A stretch of DNA of 64,000 nucleotides from Coprinellus micaceus (GCA_951394405.1 OX596335.1:3596001-3660000), one strand, 5' to 3'; positions 9,127 through 21,674 are shown, counted from the first letter of the stretch. Numbers and translations: made by a program. The notes: generated from the sequence alone by a model not told the origin.

Positions 9127-11511
9127 ATGCCCCTTTCCCTCCTCTCCAGCGTCGTCCCTCGCTTCCTGTCTCGACGTCGAGCGCTTAAGGAGCCTACATC
9201 CCAGCTCGTGAGACCCACCCCGACGGAGGCCTTGCATCACTATTCTACTCCAGGCGTGGCCCCACCATCGGCCAGGATCGATCCAAAGCTCAAACTACCT
9301 GCGAGGAAGGCGCCGAGGGTATGGGAGTACTGGAAATATGCTGCTGTGGCCGCGTCGAAAGGTGTGTCCCTCGATTTTGTGATCGTAGGGGGCTTGGAAC
9401 TAACGTGGACGGCCGTTAGCGACCCATATCACGTCCGAGGTCGTCTCGCACACTCTTTGGGGGCCAAGGCGCAAAACTTGGGGCATTGAGATGACATTCG
9501 TCACCAGCCTCATCCGGGAGATTGAGCACCATGCTGACCTCGTCAATATTGTGAGTATCTTTGATCCGCCCACTGCGCCGATGAGGTCCCGTTTACCATT
9601 TCGCTGCGTGCAGGATCTCCTCCGGATGGTGATCAGTTTAGGTGGCTTGGTTCCTCTGCCATCGGACGCCCTAGTTACACCCGTTACTTTCAGAGTGACC
9701 AGGCGGAACCTCAGAGGTATCCTTGCGGAGTGCGACGACGCAGAAACGGGCGAGCGCGAGTTGCATGGAGAGTGGGTTGTGGGAAGGAAGACGTGGCAGA
9801 GGCTACAGCATGAATGGAAGAGCGGGCACACGACAGGGGATTCACCGAAAAGCAGTCCGAGAAAGGAACGTGTGATTCTCTACATTCACGGAGGTAAATT
9901 TATGACGAGTGAGATGTATGAACTGTCAGGATGCTAATGCGGGGATGTTTCTTTAGGTGCTTACTACCTTTCGAGCGCTGCGGTCCAAAGAATCGTCAGC
10001 ATACCACTCGCCAAGTATGCTGATGCCCGTGTATTTGGTGAGTGTTCCATCTTTGGACTGCTGTGACAATTACCTGACACTGGGCACAGCGCTGGACTAC
10101 CGTCTAGCTCCGGAAGCATGCTTCCCTGGTCCTCTCCACGACGTTGTCAGCGGATACATGCGATTGGTGGAAGATCTCTCCATCCCTCCAGAAAATATCA
10201 TCATCGCTGGAGACAGCGCGGGTGGAGCCCTATGTCTTGCTCTCATGCTCTACCTCCGCGATAACTCGTACCCCCTCCCAGCAGCAGCGATTTTGATGTC
10301 GCCTTGGTGTGGTGAGTTGGTCCGAACATAGAACCCAAATTATTTCGGCGCTTATTGTCATCACAGATCTGACGCTCAGCTGCGAATCTTGGGACTTGAA
10401 TGCAGCGTATGACGTTGTGCCTTTCCCTCCAGACAATCACATGAATCCTATAGCGTTGTATTTGGGGGAGAACATGGAGAAGTACCTTACCCATCCGTAT
10501 GCCAGTCCCCTGTTTGGCGATATGACGGGGCTGCCACCGTTGCTCATCCAGGCTGGTGATGCGGAGGTACTTCGGGACGAGATTGCCCTGTTGGCTCACA
10601 AAGCGACGCTTGCCGGGGTTGAGGTGAAGCATGAGTTGTACGAGGATGCGGTCAGTTCGCTTGTTATGAATATCGGGGCACCCTCCTAATGAGACCTCTA
10701 GATCCACGTCTTCCAAATCTACCCGTTCCTAGACTGTGCGAAGCAGGCCTTCATGTCGATCCGCAACTTCGTGAAGCACACTCTCCCTCAAATCCAGAGC
10801 CGCTCTCCACAAGTCCTTGCCGCCACTGCCGAGGCGGAGTTGGGTCAGGAGATGAAGTCCAACGCTACCATCGTCAGTGGCGATGGCTCCGAGATGCCCA
10901 CAGGGGACCAGCAGCTGGACGACTTCTCAAGCATCTCTGAGTCGCGGCTTGGTACCCCATCGATGTCAGATACGGACGACCCTGACCGGGAACCACCCCC
11001 AAGCTGGATGCGATCTCCAACCCTGTCGAAGAATCCGCCCAAGTTCACTGTGGGGAGGAATGATCACGGAAAGAGGAAGAGTACGGGAGACGTCACGGTC
11101 GAGATGATAGAGGATATTAACCAGATTCCGAACATTTCTCTGTCCCCCGCCTCGCCCGAATTGGCTACCAACCAACATCATCGCCGCCCGTTGTTCCCTC
11201 GCCGACATAGGTCGCAATCGCTATTTCATCCCACTCACCGCTCTACAACACACCCTACCCCATCATCGCAACCACAACCTCGGCGAGCGACGGTCACTGC
11301 GTCGTCTACGAAATCGAGGAGTCGGGTCAACACGTTGAGGGCAGCAACTCTGAATATGACCTCGGCGAGTTCACCGTCGCCTCCCCCTCCTGCGTTGAAG
11401 ATGTCAATCAAGGGTGGGAGTCATCCTGACTTAACACGACTCGTTGGGAGCTGGTCCTGTAGCTCAGGACCAGCGAATCAAACAATGTTGTATCAAGCCG
11501 TATCTCGGTAG
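9127..11511 (+). CDS. Alpha/beta hydrolase (hormone-sensitive-lipase family) with long C-terminal tail
   Basis: Probable esterase or lipase; may resemble fungal steryl acetyl hydrolases, but the substrate is unknown. Exons 9127-9361, 9420-9550, 9614-9893, 9957-10037, 10090-10311, 10367-10650, 10702-11511; 680 aa. The HSL signature is present: oxyanion motif YIHGG (split by an intron at 9893/9957), LDYRLAPE, nucleophile Ser in IAGDSAGGAL, acid Asp in LLIQAGDAEVLRDE and His in DAIHVFQIYP. The fold ends near residue 430. The rest, about 250 residues, is Ser/Pro/Arg-rich and apparently disordered, encoded by a single last exon. The N-terminus (MPLSLLSSVVPRFLSRRR) is basic and hydrophobic and could be a membrane or mitochondrial signal. 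Confidence 0.88.
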
Positions 11512-11867
11512 TCATTCTGGGCGTGTTACACGCCTACTGTCCTTGCCTCTTCTCTTCGCACACGACTCGCCTGATTCACTGACACTCACGATTTGACATT
11601 GCCACCATGTATTACTCACTCTCTGTACCATATACCTCGGCATCATCCGCATCTGTAGCCCTCCCATACTGTCAGTGCTTTCAATCTTGGGTACTGTGGT
11701 TATTTCAGCAGCAAATATATCAAGCATTCCAAATTATGGTGCTAAGCAGTGAGGATAGGGTGGTGGTTAAAGTTAAGTAGAGTGTGGCATCATGCAAGGG
11801 TATGCGGAGGGAGGTTAAAGATGGGAGAAGAATAGAGTCATAGTCCGAGAGTAAACCCATCGTACAT
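11512..11867. other. Convergent intergenic region
   Basis: Shared 3' flank of the hydrolase (+) and ISC1 (-) genes. No ORF or repeat of note. Confidence 0.5.
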
Positions 11868-13396
11868 TCAAGTGAAGGTATGCGAAGACCTATGTCCAGG
11901 AGCACCCAAAAGCTGCATCCCTTTCCTATGGTGCTCCAGGTCCTCGATCGCGTTCATAATCGCATTACACTCCCAATTCCCATAGATGAACCCTTCATAT
12001 AGCATCGTCGTCGCCAGCCACGCCATCACCGCCGTGAATACGATGAATATCGGTGTGATCCACGCGTAAGGTAGCCAGGCCGTGCCTATTGCCACGGCGA
12101 GAATGGCGAAGAGGGACACACCGAAGGTGGCCAGTTCCTTCTTCATACGCTCCTTGGCAAAGCGGTAGCAGGCAGTCCAAGCTTGAATGGTTGTGGCGAT
12201 CGCCGCACTGCTGAGTTCTTTGGGCATATCTATAGGGCTAGGAGCGTCGGCAGGGGTCGACTCGATCGCGAGGGTGGCTTCTAAACCAAAGTGGTCGGAG
12301 TAGGAGTAGTTCTGGCCGGGAACGAGGTCCGTGAAGACCACCTTGCATTGGGTGGCGCGTAGGACGGGGAATGTGGCGCCGGGCCCAGCAGGTCGGTAGA
12401 GTTGCGAGGGCTGGCGGTAGAGAACGTAGTCAAGGCGTTTCCCCCAGCCGGAAATCCAGCTCTTACCAGCCGACCAGCTGTTGTGGAGGTTGTCGGCAGT
12501 GATACCGAGCTGCTCGACGGCTTCGAAGTGGGTTGCGGGTGAGGCGGTCTCGGAATTGGGATGAGTGACGACCCAAGCGTCAGTGAGGGATGCGTGATCT
12601 TGAATAATAGTCATCGGGAGGGTAGGGGGTATACTGTTGAAGTCTCCAAGCTGTTGGGGCGTTCAGAGGCGTTGATCACTCGATTCGGGCTAGTGGGGCA
12701 GAATCACTTACGCAAATAACATAGCGACCCAGCTCTGCTGCCGTTCGCGCGAGCTTGGCGAATTCCCAAGCACCGACTAGGCGGTGAGCCCTGAGGTGCT
12801 CTGGGCCATCTTCACCACCTTTGGCATACAACTGGCATGCGGTATTAGCGCGACGAAAGTATAACATTGTTATACTTAGTACGCACGTGTGTGTTGAAGA
12901 CCTGAACCTGGCCTAGCACAGGATGCAGGATGACGGCACTTGCAGCAGCCTTGCCTACGAACCAATCCCCTCCTGCGACGTCAATGGGAGCGCCGTTCAC
13001 TGAGTATGGATGAACGGAGGTTTGGATGATGGGCCATTTCGAGAAGATGGCCAACCCTGCCCCGAGAGCACCACTGACCAAGGGAAACTATTATTATGAG
13101 TGCGCGATTTCAGGAGGAGTAGCACTCACCCATAGAAGAACTTGGAATGAGGTAGACGCTTTGCAACTCGCTCTTGGACCTTGAGGTAGTCTGCAAAGAC
13201 CCAAATCTCCTGGAGAGCAATGATGTCGTGGTCGACGGTGGAGAGCTCATGCGCGATAGCCTCGAGTCGTTCCTCTCGGAATTTGGACACGAATTTGAGG
13301 CCCCTAATTACGTCGATTAGGACACTCCTCTGGGTCTGTCAAAGAGGCTGCATACCAGCAGTTCAGGCTCAGAACTCGAATCTGAGAATCAGCCAT
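11868..13396 (-). CDS. ISC1: Inositol phosphosphingolipid phospholipase C (Isc1-like, neutral sphingomyelinase family)
   Basis: Hydrolyses complex sphingolipids to ceramide in ER or mitochondrial membranes. Exons (transcript order) 13356-13396, 13130-13303, 12887-13073, 12712-12831, 11868-12650; 434 aa. DNase-I-like fold motifs: VLSLNCWGLKFVSK near the start, DHDIIALQEIW, GLAIFSKWPI, FNTHLYAKGG, LGDFNS and KRLDYVLYR plus YSDHFGLEAT near the end of the catalytic part. Two hydrophobic segments close to the C-terminus (around FAILAVAIGTAWLPYAWI and FIVFTAVMAWLATTML) match the double membrane anchor known in Isc1. The upstream gene is divergent, with 199 bp between start codons. Confidence 0.93.
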
Positions 13397-13595
13397 GGCG
13401 GAAGGGAAGGAAGAGGGACCACGCAGGAAGCCTCGAGGAAGCGGGGTTGGAAGTGAGCAGCTGGAGAGAGAAGAACTGTTGGACCAGCCAAGGTGATGTC
13501 GCTGCCATGAGGCTCTCACCGGTCTCTTGATGCATGACGCCGGCGTTCAGACCAGCACTTCTTGTCCTCCAACCATCACCTCCTCCTCGTCCACA

Positions 13596-14195
13596 ATGGC
13601 AGCCCCGCCCCTCACCCCCAGCGAGTGCGCTTTGCTTCCTCCTTCTCCTCCTCGTTAAATACTCAACGTTCGACCGCCTATTCCTCTCTCTCAGCATCGA
13701 AATCGCAACGCGCGCCGCAGACCACTTCACCCGCCTCTACTACACGACCTACGATTCCGACACAAGGCTCGCAGACCTGCCTCAGTTCTACAGACCAAAC
13801 TCCGTTTTGACATGGAATGGAGAACCTTTCTCTGGTGTGGATGGGACGAGGACGTTGGTTGAGAATATGCCGCCAACGAAGCATGAGATACAGTCCTTCG
13901 ATTGCCATCCTATCCCAGGTCCGTACCCAGCGTTCATTATAACTTGGGAGGTGGCTTAAGGCTACGCTTAGGTACCCAACCGCCGTCATTGTTAGTGACA
14001 GTCTCTGGAAATGTCACCCACGGCAAAGGACCAGCAGGCAACCCTACCAATACACCAGCCAAGACGATCGAAGGCCACCCTCGAGTGTTCTCGCAAACGT
14101 TCATGCTGGTCCCGGACCCAACAGCACCTGCAACGAAGCCCGGAGAAGTTGCCAAGTACTACATCGGTGCCGATATCGTGCGGTTCGTCGGATAG
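13596..14195 (+). CDS. NXT1: NTF2-like mRNA export cofactor (Nxt1/p15 type)
   Basis: Small NTF2-fold partner of the Mex67/TAP mRNA exporter at nuclear pores. Exons 13596-13624, 13695-13918, 13972-14195; 158 aa, a normal size. Characteristic stretches: AADHFTRLYYTTYD, SVLTWNG in the fold centre, SLLVTVSGNVTHG, and FSQTFMLVPD near the end. The intron after codon 9 is supported because the upstream bases give MAAPPLTPSD and then an unbroken fold. The fungal Mtr2 type is less similar than metazoan-style Nxt1. Confidence 0.87.
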
Positions 14196-14396
14196 GCACT
14201 GGTTGCCCCACTTTTAAGATCCTTGTGCGTGTTCCGTGTATTATCGTGGGGGCAGGACTCGTCTAACATTACGTCTGCATAGTTGTATCGTAGCGACTAT
14301 ATTTACATTACACCGAACGTATGACGACTGGCACTGGCAAAAAGCCAAGAATAAAGGGAAACCAAATGTACAACAGCATGAAATCCAAGGAAGCGA

Positions 14397-17300
14397 TCAA
14401 CCGAACGTCTGACTCGACCGAGCACTGCGTTTGACTTTGGACAATCTCCACTCGTCCGGCTTCTCGTACTTGTTAAACAGCGGCTCGATCTTCTCCTGCC
14501 TCTTGCGCTTACTGATCTTATTGGCGTCTGCGACTTTGAAGAACTGGGGCGCGACCTCGACGAGCCACTTCGGCTCAATGGCGGTGACGTTGTGGCAATA
14601 CTCTCTTGTAGTGAGAATGAGTTCGTGGTAGACGAGCCATTCGGGTGCCCTGTTGAACAGCGCGGATGAAGGATGGATATAGACGGGAGTGCCTTCAACG
14701 AGAGTCTTGTAACCCTCCTGAGGGTCCTTCTTGGCGGCATGTCGGAAGTATCCCGAGCAAATGGCTTTCCTGACACTGTTGTAGTCGCGACCCGCAGAGA
14801 TAATGTCGTGTTTGTACCTGTGCAATTGTCAGTATACAGACCTCCAAGTGATTGAACAAGTATTAACATACCGGTCCATGATACCCAACAGCTGCTTCCT
14901 CACATCCTGCGCTCTCTTCATACTCCTCGCCTGAATGAAGTTCTCATAACACCAAGGGTTCGAGAAATTGGCATTCTTCCACCCATTGTACACCGTCAAC
15001 AGCGTCAAATGGTCTCCCTCCGGCTGATGGAACTTGGCCTTCTTCGAGTCTGCCTGCGCCTGCTTTTCCTTCGGCCTGTAGAAGACACTGAGCACCGAAA
15101 GCATGGCGACGATCGACAGGATCTCTTCTGAACACCTAAGCTCAACCGACGCGATGAGCATCTTGGCAAGTGGGGGCTCCATAGGGAAGTCGGCCATCTT
15201 CCTTCCCAGACGTGTAAGGAGCCCCTCATCGTCCAGCGCAGACAATGCGTATAAACCCTCCAAAGCGGTGAGCATAGTCTGCGCGGGTGGAGGGTCCATG
15301 AAGTCGAAACTCAGCAAATCGTTGATACCCATCGCCTTGAGCTGGAGGATCGTCGACGACAAGTTCGTGCGCTGAATATCGGGAATGGAGTTGGCCAGCA
15401 TTTCATTCCTGTAGGCGGCCTCAGTGTACAGACGGTAGCACTTTCCAGGACCAGTACGTCCTGCACGTCCTGCACGCTGCCGTGCCTGGGCTTGGGAGAT
15501 GGGCATAACGACGAGCGAGTCCATCCCGAGTCGGGGGTCGTACGCGTTTTGCTTCGAGAAGCCCGGGTCGATGACGTAGTAGATACCTGGGATGGTCAAA
15601 CTCGTCTCGGCGACGTTGGTGGCAATGACGACTTTACGCGCTCCGGGCGGGGTGGGTTCGAATACGCGGGACTGGACTTCGGAGGGGAGTGCGGAGTAGA
15701 TGGGGAGGATAAGAAGTTCGGGTACTTTGGGACCAAGCGCTTTCATACGCTCGAAGAGGATCTCGCACGCTGTGTCGATCTCTTCTTGACCAGTGAGGAA
15801 GAGAAGGATGTCGCCGGGGGGTTCGGAGAGGTGGATCTGCATGACGGTGATGAGGGAGGCATCGAGGTAGTCGGATTCGGGTTCTTTGGTATACATGATT
15901 TCGACAGGGTATGTTCGGCCTGGGATGGTGAAGATGGGGCATCCGAAGAAGTATTTGGAGAATTTTTCGGCGTCGAGGGTGGCGGAGGTGACGATGAGCT
16001 TAAGGTCAGGTCGTTTCTTAACGGCCTTCTTGAGGAGACCGAACAACACATCCGTGGCAATTGTCCGCTCGTGGGCCTCGTCGAGCATAACCACGGAGTA
16101 ATGGCTGCACAGAGGGTCGATAAGACACTCTCGCTGAAGCATACCGTCCGTCATGTACTTGATCCTTGTCTCCGGGCTTGTGCAATCCTCGAAACGGATG
16201 GTGTACCCAACTTCCTGACCCATCCTACAACCCACCTCCTCCGCCACACGCTTCGCCACGGACATTGCAGCCACACGACGTGGCTGTGTGCACCCAATTC
16301 GACCCCTGTCGGAGTACCCAGATTCGGCGAGGTACTGCACCATCTGAGTCGTCTTCCCCGAACCAGTGTCACCGACGACGATGAGTACTTGGTGCTCATC
16401 GATAGCCTTGAGTAGTGGATCTCGAAGCTTGTATATGGGTAGCGACTTCCGTTGGTCCTGAATGCTGAGCGATGTGATCTCACCGAACGTCGTCGCCTTG
16501 TTGAAACTGGATTGCTTCCAAGATGGGATTTCCTGTGCTTTCTGGCTGCGAAAATTGCCGCGCATGTCCTGTGCAAACACCTTGTCTCCCTCCTTCGACA
16601 TCGGATCCAGCCACGGTTGGCTAAAGTCGCGAGCTTGCGAGTCCGCCTCCTCATTGGCCTCCTGTTGGCGCAATTCTCTCCGTTCCTTCGCCAGCGAAGC
16701 TCCAGCAAGGGCTGCGCGATTGAGCGAGCCGTCGGGGGCCTTGACAATCTTGACGGGGCTGAGTTCCAACGTGCGTTTCGTCTGGCCAGCGAGGAAGGCT
16801 GGTTCATCTTCCCGAATCTCGATGTCGAGTTCCTCCTCGACTTCCGCCTGGGCGGCGGCGTTGTGCAGGTCTTCCTCTAGTTCTGGATAATCTTCCGCCC
16901 TCAGCGCACCGGACGAGATCATTTGCTTGATTTCCCAACGTTCTGGTGAAGTCAGGCGCTTCGTCGACCGTATTGGGCCCTCGTCTTTCGAGTTCAATGG
17001 CATGGCGTTTGCCCCGGTCATGCTGCGCGCTGTCTTCACCCGTTCCTCCTCCAGCTCGGCTTCTGACTTGATTCTAAGATGGGGGGTCAAGTCTCGCCCT
17101 GTCGTCTGGTCCACGTCTTTCATTGACAGACCAATACGACTTCCTGCCGCGCTCATCACCTTGACCATGACCGACTGGCCCTTGCTCAGCAGATCTGATG
17201 CAGTGTTTGCTCGTGCTCCGCTCTGAATGTTTGACACATGCACCATGCCTACACAGATGTCAGTCGAGGTAATACCAGTGGCAAAGGACGACATACCCTC

Positions 17301-17948
17301 CACACGCCCCACAACGCCCTCTAGAGTGACAAACGCTCCAAAGTCCTTGAGGCCAGACACCTTACCGGTGTAAATCTTGAACAATACCGGCTTCTCATCC
17401 AGTTTCTCCCGCCCATATCTTCTCCCCCGACCTGGGCTTGGACTCCTCCGCCTCGAAGGCGACCGCGACCGTCTCCGCTTTGACGGCGGATCCACGTCCA
17501 TTGGCCTCGATGGTGGATCCACATCCATTGGCCTCTTCTTCCCCGTTACAATGTCCCCCAGCTCCTTCAAGAACACATCATCAGTCAGCGGCTCAGGCTC
17601 TTTGTTCTGGAGCGCCAACCCAGGGAACATCCTCCGCTTCCTATCGTCTTCGGAAACCGACGCCTCGTCGCCTACATTGTCGCTCGTGGACGCCTTCTTC
17701 TTTTTGTATTTGGGGTGCATGCTGAGGATGAGCCGGTCGACGCTCTCCATAAAGGAGTCGGGGAAGCCGGCTTCCATATCCTTGAGCTTCTTCTTGAACT
17801 TCTTGAGGTTGCCATTGGCCTCGTCGTGTAGCGAAATGACGAATTCGGCGAGAGTTTTGTCGTTGAAGCCAATATAATTGTTGATTTCCTGAGTGATCTT
17901 TGCCACTAGAGACAGGAATTCAAGGTTGTAGAGGTCATCATCAGCCAT
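14397..17948 (-). CDS. PRP22: Pre-mRNA-splicing DEAH-box RNA helicase Prp22 (DHX8)
   Basis: Releases spliced mRNA from the spliceosome. Exons 17297-17948, 14872-17248, 14397-14817; 1149 aa. Order: N-terminal PWI-like/acidic part, a short RS-like region ([16 protein letters not shown]) preceded by a duplicated RPMDVDPPS, an S1 RNA-binding domain ([21 protein letters not shown] to GLSMKDVD), then the helicase: [27 protein letters not shown], and [18 protein letters not shown], followed by the ratchet/OB region ([27 protein letters not shown]). S1 plus DEAH is diagnostic of Prp22. The first intron (17249-17296, 48 nt) is in frame and stop-free, so an unspliced transcript would insert 16 residues into the S1 domain. 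Confidence 0.96.
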
Positions 17949-18312
17949 GGTGTCGTTTAGAGAAGAGAAATGAAGATGAAGGGGTGAACGTTGAGGTCGA
18001 AGTCAAAAGCTGAACTCAGTCACACTCACTGAGGAACAGCACCATTGCTGAGTCAGCCAATGTCATGTGGCCCCCGAGGACGCGAAAGCTTTTCTGACTT
18101 GTTCACTATCATAGGCAACAAATAGTCTGAAGAATACCCCAGATTTCCACCACCTTAGCAAGCGGCTACCAGAATGTCATTCCATAAGTTATAGTGAGGG
18201 AGACTCCGGGAGCTGGGCGCCTTTGACCACCCGACAGCAGATAAGCGCCCGAAGAATCGCAATGACGAATACGACGAATACAAGATACACATTTCGTAGC
18301 TTAGCCTCAATC
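17949..18312. other. Intergenic, PNC1 3' end to PRP22 promoter
   Basis: Both neighbours are on the minus strand. No further gene or repeat seen. Confidence 0.5.
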
Positions 18313-19050
18313 CTATAGCGCTGCATCTGGTGCAACCTTGTCCTTCACATCCTGGAACTTTGTGAACCCAACGCCCCTCTCCTTCAGCTCGTTCCACGCA
18401 ACATCGTCATGCGATATACTCTTCACAGCATCGACGATTACCCAAGTCCGATACCCAAATTCCACAGCATCCATCGCTGTGTATTTGACGCAAAAGTCCC
18501 CTGCAAGGCCCACACAGAAGACATCCGTCACCCCTTTCTCCTTCAATAGCCCAGGGAGCTCTGTTTCATTCCTTGTCCACGCGTCCCTGAACGCCGAGTA
18601 GCTTTCAATCTTCGGATGTGTGCCCTTGTATATGGTATGGTCGAACCGGTCCACAACCAGCCCTGGGATAAAGTCCGCCCCTCCCGTGCTCGCTACACAG
18701 TGCACGGGCCAGAGCACCTGCTCAAGCCCCATCAGCTTGTCAGGGTCCTCAGGGTGGTAAATTGTGATTTTGGTGAAAAGGGGCTTCTGGTGCGTCTTCG
18801 CAAAGGAGACATGCTCCTCGGGGTGGCTATCCCTGGTTGCTACCTTGACTTTGAAACCAGGGAATTTGATGAGGTCGTTCACTTTGTGGAGAATCGTGAC
18901 GGCCCCTGGCACGGGAAGCGAGCCGTAGACAAAGTCGTTCTGCATGTCGATAACGAGGAGTGCGGGGACGAAGGGTTTATCGCCGTCATCAGGGATGGAC
19001 TCAGTTTGGGGCACGAATGGGTTCGCCTCGGTGTACTTTGTGTCGGCCAT
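18313..19050 (-). CDS. PNC1: Nicotinamidase
   Basis: Deamidates nicotinamide to nicotinate in NAD+ salvage and relieves sirtuin inhibition. Single exon, 245 aa; one of the few intronless genes here. Catalytic Asp in LLVIDMQNDFV, catalytic Lys in TIYKGTHPKIES and nucleophilic Cys in VGLAGDFCVKYTA. Zinc ligands in TRDSHPEEHVSF and the WPVHCV His are present. Start chosen at the first ATG (MADTKYTEANPF); the isochorismatase fold begins about 30 residues later. Confidence 0.96.
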   Translation of the reverse strand: MADTKYTEANPFVPQTESIPDDGDKPFVPALLVIDMQNDFVYGSLPVPGAVTILHKVNDLIKFPGFKVKVATRDSHPEEHVSFAKTHQKPLFTKITIYHPEDPDKLMGLEQVLWPVHCVASTGGADFIPGLVVDRFDHTIYKGTHPKIESYSAFRDAWTRNETELPGLLKEKGVTDVFCVGLAGDFCVKYTAMDAVEFGYRTWVIVDAVKSISHDDVAWNELKERGVGFTKFQDVKDKVAPDAAL

Positions 19051-19574
19051 GATGGTGGCCTGAAGAGAAGGACTGAGTTTCGAAGCCCAAGCGCGATCGC
19101 GCGCATGGGTCGAATGACGTCGTGAGACTTAATCGCTCGCAGAGCGTCCTGGTCAGCATTAGCGCCTTATCAACGATTTGATAACCCTTGCTTGGGGCAA
19201 GTAGGTTGTACTCCAGGCTAATGAAGCAACTGAATGACATGCTAAACGGCAATGCGATGGTATCGTCGGTAGATAATCCTATCCCGGAGAATACAGTGCA
19301 ATAATTTGTTCCAGAGTGGGTACCGAATCGGTGATGAGCGATAGCAGACCTGGTCGGGTCTGAGTATAAGATATAAGGTAGAATGCGAGTGGTGAGTCGG
19401 TGATGATGCTGATGATGATAACGATAATCTTGGTACACTTGACTTGACATAATGCGATGAACAAAAGCGATGAGGGAATCTAGGCCAACGAAATGAAATC
19501 AATACCAGTATCATGGGCAGAGGACGGCCAACTCACAAATTAGGATGAACGGAACTGCAGTATTATGGGAAAGG
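19051..19574. other. Intergenic upstream of PNC1
   Basis: Promoter region of the nicotinamidase gene and 3' flank of the next minus-strand gene. Short purine-rich ATGATG runs occur around 19400; nothing else seen. Confidence 0.5.
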
Positions 19575-20882
19575 TTATGAAGCAGAAAGGGCACGAAGCC
19601 CAGGAGACGTCGACCAGTCTTCACTCGCCGACCTTCGCTTGGGTACAGGTCTTGTCCGCGAAGAAGCCCCCAACGACCGAGATTCTCGCGTTGGGACCGA
19701 GGGCTTGGAATTCGGATTTGAGTGTGACGAGTCCAAAGGAACAGAAGGGGCATGCATTTCATCCTCGAACTGGGGCAGCCGCCGCAAGTACGAAGAGTAC
19801 GAATCGTCAGGGAGCACCGGGGGAGTAGCGAAATATGGAGCTTCGTAAGGCATTGTGCGAGGTATTGGCGCAGTCGTTCGTCGTGTGGGCTTCTTAGGGA
19901 GCAGCGTAAAGGATGTCGTCGTGGGAGAGGCATTAGATGAGGCTTTGCTCGATGTAGACTGTCTCGACAGACTGCAGTTTGATCTAGTGGAAGCCGTCTC
20001 CAGGCACGCGAGAGGATCCGTAGGTGCAGCCTTCTTGCCGTGAGACCACGGTGGGATGAACGAATGTTTCCGAGGGCCCGAGCTCTGGGGAGGGTCTGAA
20101 GGCACGGGTGCGTCCTTGTCCAGTTCAGGAGTCCTCGGCAACTCCGGTGATTTATCTGACCGTACGCCCTTTCTACTTTTCGACTTGAAACCCAGCCGTA
20201 GTTTACGGAAGACCGGGGTAGATGGCGTTTTGTTGCTGGGCGCTGCCGATAAACGGGATGAGTCGGAATTACAGCGTTGTAGTTCCTCCTCGGGCGGCGG
20301 AGTGGGGAGATGGGCAGGTGGAGGAAGGGAGGCGTTGAAGGAGGCTGGGCTGGCTGTTACATCTGTCGAGAACAACTGGCTGTCCGGCGGGGGTAGAGAT
20401 TGTGGCAGAACATCATTTGCAGAGTTCTGGCGGGATGTTGAAGGGGGAGAATCGACGAAGGAAACATGCCTGTTCGGGCTGGGGCGAGTGGCGTCTGGCT
20501 GCAATCCGTATATTGGCGCGGGCGGTAATGGAAGGGGGGTTGATAACCGTCTTGAAGGCTTTGGCGACGTTGTTGGCCTCCGTTTATGCCCCGCAGAACG
20601 CGTCCGTCGATGACCTTTGCGAGTGGGAGCGTCGGTGCCTTCGATCAAAGCAGGAGTTGGTATTGCACCCTTGGGCAGCGCCCATGAGAACCATATTGCG
20701 AGCAAGCTCTTCGGACAAGGTTAATAGGCAAGACAAGCACCAAGATTACACCCTTCACTCACCAAGCCAAACCCCACCGAGCTATACGCCTTGGCCGAGA
20801 GGATGATGAACACGGAGGACGACCATGGCGGCGGCGCCTCGCCATCTTTCCTGGACGCGTCGGGGATGTCCATGACGTCCAT
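19575..20882 (-). CDS. Uncharacterised Pro/Ser-rich protein with N-terminal membrane segment
   Basis: Not recognised. Exons 20763-20882 and 19575-20708 (intron 20709-20762, GTGAGT donor), 417 aa. Two in-frame ATGs three codons apart (20882, 20873) are possible starts. Residues about 22-52 are hydrophobic across the exon junction (SSVFIILSAKAYSSVGFG, then LLAIWFSWALPKG) and probably form one or two membrane helices. The remaining ~360 residues are low complexity, rich in Ser, Pro and Arg, with many SP and TP sites, so probably a cytosolic disordered phosphoprotein tail. The reading frame is open throughout and codon composition fits a gene, but no domain is visible. Confidence 0.65.
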
Positions 20883-21674
20883 AACACAAGAAATGTTGCG
20901 ATCTTGAGCAAAGGCCCATAGAAATGGCATCGAGCCTGCTCGGGGTGGGAGAGGTCAGCCCTTTTGAAAGGGGCTTTGGAGGAGGGCCAGTCTAAGTCTG
21001 CTGCACAGGAGGATGACAGTCCCGGAGGGCGGCTAAGCGGGAGGGACAGGTTCAGAAAAACATACGAAATATATAGGAGCTGATAGTACCGAGATCACAG
21101 AGATAGTCGTTCCATAGGGCGAGATGGGGCGATGGGGAGGAAAGAAATAAAACATTCGACTCAAGCGTGTATATACCCCGAACTGGATTGTCAAAAGTGG
21201 GCTCATTTGGTTATTCTCGTAAGCACTGATCACTAGGACCGGAGAATGCTCGTCGAGACACTGTCCAGCTGACGTTTCCAGCTACCGCCCAGCCAGATGC
21301 CTCTGAAGGCTCCATTGAGAGGTTATGTTATCCGCAAGGCATCATGGCGCATGTCCCGCGGCCGTGACGAATCATCACGGCAGACACGCCCATTCAACTA
21401 AGCGCCGCTAATTAGAAGCACCGATGCGTGTCCACATCCCCTGTGTAAACTGAAGGGTTGTACAGGGCTCGACTGGAAGGCCCTACCCAGGACCCTGCAC
21501 TTGGCCCTACGATGTGTCAACGTCAGGTTATCTACCCCGTACACTCTCCCTCATTCGTAATCGTTGCGTGGATTTCAACTATCGAAAACGCGGCCGACGG
21601 TCTAACAATGTGGGTCTAGGTCGAGCGTTATAACGTCCAAAGGTACGGGGGAACGGAAGGAGCGGATGGCGAAC
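20883..21674. other. Intergenic region with a short inverted repeat
   Basis: About 0.8 kb without a supportable gene. It holds the promoter of the 19575-20882 gene and the 3' flank of the PriA-like gene. CCGTGA and TCACGG with a 7-nt spacer form a short inverted repeat near 21362-21380. Confidence 0.45.

Noticed and set aside
13919..13971. Alternative C-terminus of the Nxt1-like protein by reading through to the stop at 13959
   Set aside because: Splicing at 13919-13971 restores the conserved second half of the NTF2 fold.
15492..16415. 307-codon plus-strand ORF
   Set aside because: Lies wholly antisense to the conserved helicase core of PRP22; its composition mirrors codon bias of the real strand and no family is recognisable.
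20056..20613. 185-codon plus-strand ORF
   Set aside because: Antisense to the Ser/Pro-rich protein at 19575-20882; a shadow of low-complexity coding sequence.
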